A DNA stretch of 12,485 nucleotides from positions 1 through 12,485 of the forward strand of contig JAATFJ010000371.1 of NCBI GenBank assembly GCA_015655255.1, written 5' to 3'. Shown here piece by piece: positions 7,364-12,485 of the stretch. The DNA is from Actinomycetales bacterium (GTDB taxonomy: Bacteria; Actinomycetota; Actinomycetes; Actinomycetales; Microbacteriaceae). Position 1 is the first letter of the stretch. The number at the start of each line of letters is the position of its first letter. The translations under genes were made by a program, and so were the position numbers. Under the pieces are notes generated by a model. It was not told the DNA's origin, did not search any database, and saw only the letters and a program-made list of their open reading frames with translations.

Positions 7364-8418
7364 CGGCCGAGGCGAAGGTCAGCCCCGTGATCGTCCGCGA
7401 TGTCGACGAGATCATCGGCCACTCTCTCCCCTGGGACAAGCTGTACGGAAGCAGCGTGCTCGTCACGGGTGCGTCGGGGATGCTCTCCTCCTATGCGGTG
7501 CGTACGCTGCTGGCATTGAACGACCGTTTCCGAGCGGGTATCACCGTCCATGCGCTCGTGCGCAACGGGGACAAGGCACGCAGGCTGCTGCCGGACGTCG
7601 TCGGTCGCGGGGATGCCCATCTGATCGTCCAGGACATATCGGATCCCGTCGTCATCGACGGACCCGTCGACTACGTCTTCCACGGCGCCAGCGCCGCTCG
7701 CCCGGTGCTTCACGCCACCAATCCGGTCGGAACTATCCGGGCGAATCTCAGCGGCACGTTCAATCTTCTCGACCTGTGCGTCGAGAAGGAGGCCAGCGGC
7801 TTCGTCTTCATGTCCTCGGCCGAGGTGTACGGGGCACAGCCGGAGGGCGTGGAACTGATCTCCGAGACGAGTTTCGGCGGGTTCGACATCCTGAACCCTC
7901 GGGCGTGCTATTCGGAGGGGAAGCGCGCCGCCGAGACGATCAGCGCGACGTATGCGGCGCAGTACGGCCTCAGGTGCAGGATCGTCCGATTCGGGCACAT
8001 CTATGGACCGGGGATGGCGTTGGACGACGGGAGGGTCCAGGCGGACTTCGCCGCCCATGTGGTCCAGGGACGCGATATCGTCCTCAACAGCGACGGCTCG
8101 GCGGTGCGGACGTACACATACGTCGCCGATGCGATCGCGGGGATGTTCGTGGCGCTGCTGTCCGGTGAGCAGATGGCTTACAACATCGCAGACCCGAACG
8201 GGCTCGTCTCCATCCGGCGCCTCGCCGAGCTGTTCACGCAGGTACGTCCCGAGCGGGGACTGAAGCTGCTCTTCACTAACGACGCCGATCGGGGCGCGTA
8301 CAACCCTTCTAAGGGCCAGGGCTTGGACAGCTCCCGGCTGCAGGCGCTCGGCTGGTCCCCAGAAGTGGATCTCCCCACGGGACTGGCCCGGATGGTCATG
8401 GCTCTCTCCGAGGCCTGA
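7360..8418 (+). CDS. Extended SDR, NAD-dependent epimerase/dehydratase resembling UDP-glucuronate decarboxylase
   Basis: The protein has 352 residues. The GTG start lies in a GTGA overlap with the stop of the cytidylyltransferase gene. The N-terminal Rossmann motif VTGASGMLSS (~35-44) has Ser where the third glycine of GxxGxxG is usual. The active site is present: FMSSAEVYG (~150-158) and Y184-x3-K188 inside NPRACYSEGKRAAET. Further on come HIYGPGMALDDGRVQADF and RTYTYVADAIAG (Arg ~250). The PRACY-x-EGKR, GP-x-M-x3-DGRV and R-T-Y-x-YV-x-D stretches recall UDP-xylose synthase (UDP-glucuronate decarboxylase) and the RmlB-like branch. The likely role is to make a modified nucleotide sugar for the polymer. 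A reductase that feeds polyol phosphate to the cytidylyltransferase is an alternative, given the coupling of the two genes, but the motifs fit a nucleotide-sugar enzyme better. No TarJ-type dehydrogenase gene is visible. Confidence 0.85.
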   Translation: MTAEAKVSPVIVRDVDEIIGHSLPWDKLYGSSVLVTGASGMLSSYAVRTLLALNDRFRAGITVHALVRNGDKARRLLPDVVGRGDAHLIVQDISDPVVIDGPVDYVFHGASAARPVLHATNPVGTIRANLSGTFNLLDLCVEKEASGFVFMSSAEVYGAQPEGVELISETSFGGFDILNPRACYSEGKRAAETISATYAAQYGLRCRIVRFGHIYGPGMALDDGRVQADFAAHVVQGRDIVLNSDGSAVRTYTYVADAIAGMFVALLSGEQMAYNIADPNGLVSIRRLAELFTQVRPERGLKLLFTNDADRGAYNPSKGQGLDSSRLQALGWSPEVDLPTGLARMVMALSEA

Positions 8419-8440
8419 CCCCGCTCGTTGCGGAGACGAT

Positions 8441-8474
8441 CGGTGCTCCGTGCCCGTGCAGGCGCGGAGCACCG
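8441..8474. terminator. Hairpin between convergent genes, probable bidirectional terminator
   Basis: CGGTGCTCCG at 8441-8450 is the exact reverse complement of CGGAGCACCG at 8465-8474. The 14-base loop can add an inner GCC/GGC pairing. It lies in the 63-base gap between the SDR stop and the stop of the exporter ATPase gene. There is no clear T-run on either side, which is common for high-GC terminators. Confidence 0.62.
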
Positions 8475-8481
8475 GGGCGTG

Positions 8482-10227
8482 CTAAGGGATATCGGTCTCA
8501 GTGGTGGGGTCGACGGAGGGCGTCTCCTCCTCCGGGGCTGGGGTGACGACCGGATCGGTGGTCTCTTCGGGCACCGGGGTAACGACCGGATCGGTGGTCT
8601 CCTCCGGCACCGGCATCGTCACCGGATCCGTGGTCTCCTCCGGCACCGGCGGCGTCACCGGGAAAACGGGCGATTCCGACACGGGAGTCAGGATGCGACC
8701 GATGGTGAACGCTGCACTCACGCGGCTTCCGTCGTTGCCTTCCGCGGTCAGCGTATAGGTCCAGGTCTCGTTCGCGCATGGGTAGACCAACGCGAAGTCG
8801 GTTGCGGTGGCAGTCAGATCGGCATGGAGGGGCACGTCTATCGCATCGATCTCCGTTGGCCCCGCAGCAAGTGCGATTTTCACCGCATTGGCGACGTCCC
8901 AGCCGACGAGGACGGAGCCCTCGTCTGTCTCCGAGGGACACTCCACCGTGGACGTTGTCGCGGCGAACTGCGTGATCGTCGAAGGCAGCGGGAGGACGGT
9001 GCTCGTGGGGGTGGGGGACAGCGGGGGAGTGGGGGGATCGGATTCCTCTGGGACGGGCGCGCTCGCGATCAGCGCGAACGTCGTCCCCGCGCCCGCTGCC
9101 AAGAGGACCGCAGAGAGTGAGATCACCCCGACGAGGATCTTCCGTCGACGGCGCTCACGGATCTTCTTGCGGTTTCGTTCGTGACGAGCCGCATCGCGCG
9201 GCCCCCCGGAGGGATCCACCGTACCCGGGGACGTGTCCCCGTCGGCGGCGGCAGTCGCGAGCGGCACCGTGGCGTCGAGGGCGACAGGATCCGCCGAGTT
9301 CGCGTCCGATGCGGGACCCTGCGGCGTTGGGGCCTTATCCTGCCCTAGGGGAGTGGCGGCGGGGGCAGCCGCTCCGGACGCGGGGGAACGCGCGGGTTGG
9401 CGTTTGGACGGAGTAGCTGCGCCCACGGCGCCATCTGGCTGCTTGGTCCACTTCACGTAGTCGTTTATGACATCGTCAGTCGGACCATCGGCGCGGAGCT
9501 CACCTTTATGGATCCATAAGACGCGATCGCACGTGTCCTTCAACGCACCGATTGAATGACTCACGATCATGACGAGACCAGCACTGTCGCGCAGCTCTCG
9601 GATCCGCTGATCGCTTTTCACCTTGAACCGACGGTCGCCGACTGCGAGCGCCTCGTCGATGAGCATGATCGAGTGGGCGTTCGCCGATGCGATCGCGAAC
9701 CGGAGTCTGGCCCCCATGCCGGAGGAATAGGTCCGCATGGGGTGCTGGATGAACTCGTTGAGTTCCGCGAAATCGGCGATTTCGTCCACGCGTTCCGAGG
9801 CCTCGGCGGCGCTGAAGCCCATCGCCAGGAGACCTAGTTTGATGTTGCTCTCGCCGGAGAGGTCCGGGAGGAGGGCGGCGTTGACGCCCAGCAGAACGGG
9901 CCTATCCCGCGCGAGGATGCGTCCCTCCGCGGTCGGGATCAACCCGGCCATCGCTCGGAACAGCGTTGATTTGCCGGAGCCGTTGTGCCCCACGACGCCG
10001 ATTGTCTCGCCTTCCGACGCGGTGAAGGTCACTCCGCGCAATGCATGGACGGTCTGCAACTCGCGGCCACCTCGAGCAGAGCGCATCGACAGCACCAGGT
10101 CGCGTGCGCTCGGCTTCTTCCCGGTCGCATAGACTCGGTAATTCACATGCGCGTTGTCGACGATCACCATGGGCCTTGACCGCGAAAGCGAATCTCCTTG
10201 GACCTCGGACGCGGGCCGATTAGTCAC
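8482..10227 (-). CDS. tagH: TagH-type ABC exporter ATPase with C-terminal membrane anchor and extracellular domain
   Basis: The protein has 581 residues from the GTG at 10227. The ABC ATPase (~20-265) has Walker A GHNGSGKST (~80-88), the variant signature YSSGMGARL (~167-175), Walker B IMLIDEALAVGD (~187-198) and H-loop VSHS (~222-225), typical of teichoic-acid/O-antigen exporters (TagH/Wzt). After it come an Ala/Pro linker (~266-340), a basic stretch RHERNRKKIRERRRRK (~348-363), one transmembrane helix (~364-388), a beta-rich domain with two cysteines (~417-511; Cys ~430 and ~484) and four 12-residue Pro/Glu/Thr repeats near the C-terminus. Bacillus TagH also carries a C-terminal membrane helix and outer domain, so the layout has precedent. 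The GTG overlaps the permease stop by 8 bases (GTGACTAA). An ATG at 10170 is an alternative start giving 562 residues. With the permease it should export the lipid-linked polymer. Confidence 0.87.
   Translation of the reverse strand: MTNRPASEVQGDSLSRSRPMVIVDNAHVNYRVYATGKKPSARDLVLSMRSARGGRELQTVHALRGVTFTASEGETIGVVGHNGSGKSTLFRAMAGLIPTAEGRILARDRPVLLGVNAALLPDLSGESNIKLGLLAMGFSAAEASERVDEIADFAELNEFIQHPMRTYSSGMGARLRFAIASANAHSIMLIDEALAVGDRRFKVKSDQRIRELRDSAGLVMIVSHSIGALKDTCDRVLWIHKGELRADGPTDDVINDYVKWTKQPDGAVGAATPSKRQPARSPASGAAAPAATPLGQDKAPTPQGPASDANSADPVALDATVPLATAAADGDTSPGTVDPSGGPRDAARHERNRKKIRERRRRKILVGVISLSAVLLAAGAGTTFALIASAPVPEESDPPTPPLSPTPTSTVLPLPSTITQFAATTSTVECPSETDEGSVLVGWDVANAVKIALAAGPTEIDAIDVPLHADLTATATDFALVYPCANETWTYTLTAEGNDGSRVSAAFTIGRILTPVSESPVFPVTPPVPEETTDPVTMPVPEETTDPVVTPVPEETTDPVVTPAPEEETPSVDPTTETDIP
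8506..8649 (-). repeat. Four tandem 36-bp units encoding a PVPEETTDPV-type repeat
   Basis: Units lie at 8614-8649, 8578-8613, 8542-8577 and 8506-8541, reading from the N-terminal side. The first three encode PVPEETTDPV plus two variable residues (TM, VT, VT); the fourth is degenerate (PAPEEETPSVDP). They sit in the predicted extracellular tail of the exporter ATPase. The near-identity of the first three units suggests recent duplication and possible copy-number variation among strains. Confidence 0.95.
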
Positions 10228-11068
10228 CGAGTCCGTACCTTGCCTCGGCGCGCCAGAAGTACATGATGCCGATGGATATGGCCAGGACCGCCCACAGCGG
10301 TGCGGCGACGATCGCGATGGGAGGGACTTCATACCCGCTGATCATCGCCCCCCGAGCGAGCGCGACGAAATCGAACGTGGGCACGAGATGGATTATCGTC
10401 AGGAACACGGGTTGACCCTCGAGCACCTGGTCCGCCTGATAGAAGATACTGCTTCCGTAGAAGAGTATGCGGTTGGCCGTCGGGATCAGCTGCTGCACGT
10501 CGCGAGTCCACACGGAGAGGCGCGCCATGATCAGCCCGACGCCGAGGTTGAACACCGCCATCACCGCGAGGATGGGGAGGATGAGCAGCCACGACCACGC
10601 CGGCGGCTGCCCCAGTATGAGGAGGAGCGCGGCGAGAAGGAGGACGACGGGGATCATTCGCATCGCCTGCTCGATGACGATCGACACGGGCAGCAGGATC
10701 CGCGGGAAGCCCAGCGTCTGAACGAGCTTTGCGTTACCTGTGATCGCGCGGGCTCCGGATCCGAAGCAACCCGTGAAGAAGTCGAAGACGAAGACGCCTG
10801 TGATCACGTAGGGGACGAAGTCGTCCGGCCGTGCCTTTCCCGAGAGCAGGAAATGGAAGATGATGCTATAGACGGCCGCCGTGGTCAACGGTCTCAGCAC
10901 GATCCACAGGACGCCGAGACGATTCTGCAGCAGCTCGCCCGTGAGGCGGTAGCGGGCCAGGGTCAGTGCGAAGCTGCGCTGCTTCCACGCGTCGCCGAGG
11001 TAGGAACTGAGCGGCGGACGACCGCCGACTTCGCGGAGTCCCTCGGTGATCCCCTCCACCTCAATCAT
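10220..11068 (-). CDS. tagG: TagG-type ABC-2 permease of a polysaccharide/teichoic acid exporter
   Basis: This 282-residue integral membrane protein has about six hydrophobic segments (~51-75, 84-102, 124-152, 158-182, ~199-212 and 249-271) after a cytoplasmic N-terminus. NRLGVLWIVLRPL (~49-61), at the entry to the first segment, is the characteristic motif of ABC-2 permeases of the TagG/Wzm family; FPRILLPVS (~121-129) and YGSSIFYQ (~204-211) also fit. With the ATPase encoded directly downstream (8-base overlap) it forms the heterodimeric-type exporter that carries lipid-linked glycopolymer from the cytoplasm to the outer face. The substrate is assumed from the teichoic-acid-like genes around it. 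The ATG at 11066-11068 has GAGAGG only two bases upstream, which is tight; a GTG three codons later, with an 11-base spacing, is an alternative start. Confidence 0.9.
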   Translation of the reverse strand: MIEVEGITEGLREVGGRPPLSSYLGDAWKQRSFALTLARYRLTGELLQNRLGVLWIVLRPLTTAAVYSIIFHFLLSGKARPDDFVPYVITGVFVFDFFTGCFGSGARAITGNAKLVQTLGFPRILLPVSIVIEQAMRMIPVVLLLAALLLILGQPPAWSWLLILPILAVMAVFNLGVGLIMARLSVWTRDVQQLIPTANRILFYGSSIFYQADQVLEGQPVFLTIIHLVPTFDFVALARGAMISGYEVPPIAIVAAPLWAVLAISIGIMYFWRAEARYGLGD

Positions 11069-11226
11069 TGCCTCTCGTGTCGGTCGCCGGTGAGCACGGC
11101 ATCAGTCGGGCAGGTTGTGGCTCTAGTCATCCTAGGGCCACGAACGCAAAAGCCTATTCGGAACGCGACCGTGATGCTACATTGAGCCGCTGGGTCGCGT
11201 CGCACCTGTCTAGACTACTTAACGGA
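11069..11226. promoter_or_regulatory. Divergent promoter region between exporter operon and GT2-GT4 gene
   Basis: This 158-base gap must hold promoters for both directions. It contains a perfect 8-base inverted repeat, ACGCGACC at 11163-11170 with GGTCGCGT at 11193-11200, possibly an operator. A TAGGAT hexamer lies on the minus strand at 11129-11134, about 60 bases before the permease start, and a TAGACT hexamer on the plus strand at 11211-11216. No good -35 partners were found for either. Confidence 0.4.
11211..11216 (+). promoter_or_regulatory. Candidate -10 hexamer for a leaderless or short-leader transcript
   Basis: TAGACT ends 10 bases before the ATG at 11227, and no Shine-Dalgarno sequence precedes that ATG. 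This spacing would place transcription start at or within a few bases of the start codon, a common arrangement in actinobacteria. No -35 element is clear. Confidence 0.3.
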
Positions 11227-12485
11227 ATGCCCATGCCCTCTGCCCCCCTCGTCTCGGTGGTCATTCCCGTGCACGACGACGAGGCGAGACTGGCACTGGC
11301 GATCGCCAGCTGCCTGGGGCAGTCCCTTGCAGAGATCGAGATCATCTGCGTCGATGATGCGTCCACCGACGCCTCCGCACGCATCATCGAGCGATCGGCG
11401 CAGGAAGACGATCGGATTCGTCTTATCCGCTTGGAGAAGAACCGGTCCGCCCTTCATGCGCGCCGCGTCGGCGTCCTGGCTGCGCGCGCGGAGCACGTTC
11501 TGTTTCTCGACGGGGACGACGAGCTTGTGCCGGAGGCCGCGGAGATCGCGATCCGCGAGGCGCAGCGCACGGAAGCGGATCTCGTCGGGTTCGGCGTCTT
11601 CGTCGTCGACCAGCACGGTCGCACGGGGGGCACCTACGAATCGCGGCTGATGCCGAAGCACTCTGTGCTCGCGGGAGATGACGTGCTCCTCGGACTGTAC
11701 CCCCTGGGAAAACCCGCGCAGGGACAGCTCTGGCGCCATCTCTACCGCACGGAGATCCTGAGAGAGGCCTACTCGCTGATCCCTGATGAGGTCTCGCTCC
11801 CTCGGGTGAACGACCTGCCGTTGATGTTCCTGGTTGCGGCGCTCGCGCGCAGCTACGTCTCGCTTCCCGATCGTCTGTACCGCTACCACTTCGGGAGGGG
11901 CGGAAGCGGACAGGCCATCGACGATCTCACACGAGCAGACTTCTACGCGAGTGCGATCGACTCGATCGCGAGCATCGGGACGGCGGTCGAGGGGCTCGCC
12001 GCAAGTGCCACTCGCCCTTATGTAGTCAGGGACGCCTATGCCTCTGCACGTTCCTTCATCGTCGCTTACGTCTGCGATCAGATCGTCGACTCCGCGGCAC
12101 CCGAGCTGCGCGACGCGGCTCTTGAGCTCGTCTACCGGCGCTCGACGCCCGGGGAGATCGTCCGATCCGTCGCGCGGTTCTACCCCGATTCCCTCGACGC
12201 GCTCCAGGCACACGGTCCTTCGACTCCCATCGAGCGCCGTCCCGTCCGGAGGGTTCTGCTCGTGGCCATGGCTCTTACGACGGGCGGGATATCGAGCGTG
12301 GTCGCGTCGCAGGCCCGGATGCTCCTGGGCGCGGGATACCGCGTGGAGATCGTGCTGCGAGGCACGGCAGAGGATGTGTCCGCCGTACCGGACGGAGTCG
12401 CTATCCGCGAGCTGAGGGGACGCGGGCATCAAGAGCGTCTCGTCGAATGGGCGCGCATCCTCGATGACGTCGATGCGGTGATCGA
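11227..12485 (+). CDS. Two-domain GT2-GT4 glycosyltransferase, 3' end cut by window edge
   Basis: The frame is open from the ATG at 11227 to the window end (419 codons, no stop). Residues ~8-210 form a GT-A (GT2) domain: VSVVIPVHDDEARL (~9-22), ICVDDASTD (~40-48), the metal-binding DGDD (~95-98) and RVNDLPLMF near residue 196. A helical linker follows. From ~340 a second fold begins, VRRVLLVAMALTTGGISSVV, with AGYRVEIVLRG; this is the classic first Rossmann strand and Gly-rich loop of a GT4 (GT-B) enzyme. The product is therefore a tandem glycosyltransferase, probably 700 residues or more, that could add two successive sugars. The ATG at 11233 is an alternative start. It is transcribed away from the exporter genes, from a shared divergent region. 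GT2 assignment is firm; the GT4 part rests on its visible N-terminal segment. Confidence 0.85.
   Translation, partial: MPMPSAPLVSVVIPVHDDEARLALAIASCLGQSLAEIEIICVDDASTDASARIIERSAQEDDRIRLIRLEKNRSALHARRVGVLAARAEHVLFLDGDDELVPEAAEIAIREAQRTEADLVGFGVFVVDQHGRTGGTYESRLMPKHSVLAGDDVLLGLYPLGKPAQGQLWRHLYRTEILREAYSLIPDEVSLPRVNDLPLMFLVAALARSYVSLPDRLYRYHFGRGGSGQAIDDLTRADFYASAIDSIASIGTAVEGLAASATRPYVVRDAYASARSFIVAYVCDQIVDSAAPELRDAALELVYRRSTPGEIVRSVARFYPDSLDALQAHGPSTPIERRPVRRVLLVAMALTTGGISSVVASQARMLLGAGYRVEIVLRGTAEDVSAVPDGVAIRELRGRGHQERLVEWARILDDVDAVI

Noticed and set aside
7306..8472. Minus-strand frame of 388 codons opposite the SDR gene
   Set aside because: It is a shadow of the SDR, which has a full Rossmann motif, YxxxK site and a coupled start on the plus strand.
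8506..8649. Regular 36-bp repeats as a possible CRISPR array
   Set aside because: The units are contiguous with no spacers, stay in the reading frame of the exporter ATPase and encode a low-complexity protein repeat.
10228..10332. Longer N-terminus for the exporter ATPase (start at 10332)
   Set aside because: These 35 codons lie entirely inside the permease gene and encode no conserved sequence. The GTG at 10227 or the ATG at 10170 fits the family.
10154..11185. Plus-strand frame of 343 codons opposite the permease
   Set aside because: The translation is highly charged with many Glu, Asp, Arg and His residues and is not protein-like, while the minus strand encodes a clear six-segment ABC-2 permease.
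11215..12432. Long minus-strand open frame (405 codons) opposite the GT2-GT4 gene
   Set aside because: Its translation has no recognisable domain and is rich in Arg and Asp, as expected from the antisense of a high-GC gene. The plus strand encodes clear GT2 and GT4 motifs over the same bases.

Overview
The window is high-GC DNA with tightly packed genes, ATGA/GTGA-type 4-base overlaps and GTG starts. Together with the protein content this suggests an actinobacterium, most plausibly a Microbacteriaceae-like genus such as Microbacterium. That taxonomic call is inference, because there is no rRNA or other marker in the window. The whole window is one cell-surface glycopolymer locus that looks like wall-teichoic-acid synthesis and export. 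No tRNA, rRNA, CRISPR array, IS element or phage gene was seen.

Left part (1-3086): a GT4 glycosyltransferase enters from the left edge (+ strand). It runs into a convergent two-gene minus-strand operon: a polysaccharide pyruvyl transferase family protein followed, with an ATGA overlap, by a second GT4-like glycosyltransferase.

Central part (3221-8418, + strand): a GT2 glycosyltransferase is followed by a cassette of four closely packed genes. These are a small protein resembling the N-terminal accessory domain of TarL/TarF, a TarL-like CDP-polyol:poly(polyol phosphate) transferase, a TarI-like cytidylyltransferase, and an extended SDR resembling UDP-glucuronate decarboxylase. The cytidylyltransferase reading frame is broken by a frameshift near 7006-7012. 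Its 3' half continues in another frame and ends in a GTGA overlap with the SDR gene.

Right part (8482-11068, - strand): a two-component ABC exporter of TagG/TagH type. The ATPase subunit carries a long C-terminal extension: a low-complexity linker, one transmembrane helix, a two-cysteine beta-rich domain and four copies of a 12-residue Pro/Glu/Thr repeat. A perfect 10-bp hairpin separates it from the convergent SDR gene. Divergent from the exporter, a large + strand gene (11227 to the window end) encodes a GT2 domain followed by the start of a GT4 domain. It is cut by the window edge.

Working model (inference): the cytidylyltransferase makes a CDP-polyol, the split TarL-like pair polymerises or primes polyol-phosphate units on a lipid-linked carrier, the glycosyltransferases and the pyruvyl transferase build or decorate the polymer, the SDR supplies a modified nucleotide sugar, and the TagGH-like exporter moves the product across the membrane. 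The most noteworthy features are the separation of the TarL accessory and catalytic domains into two genes, the extracellular extension on the exporter ATPase, the broken tarI frame, and the lower GC content of the TarL pair.
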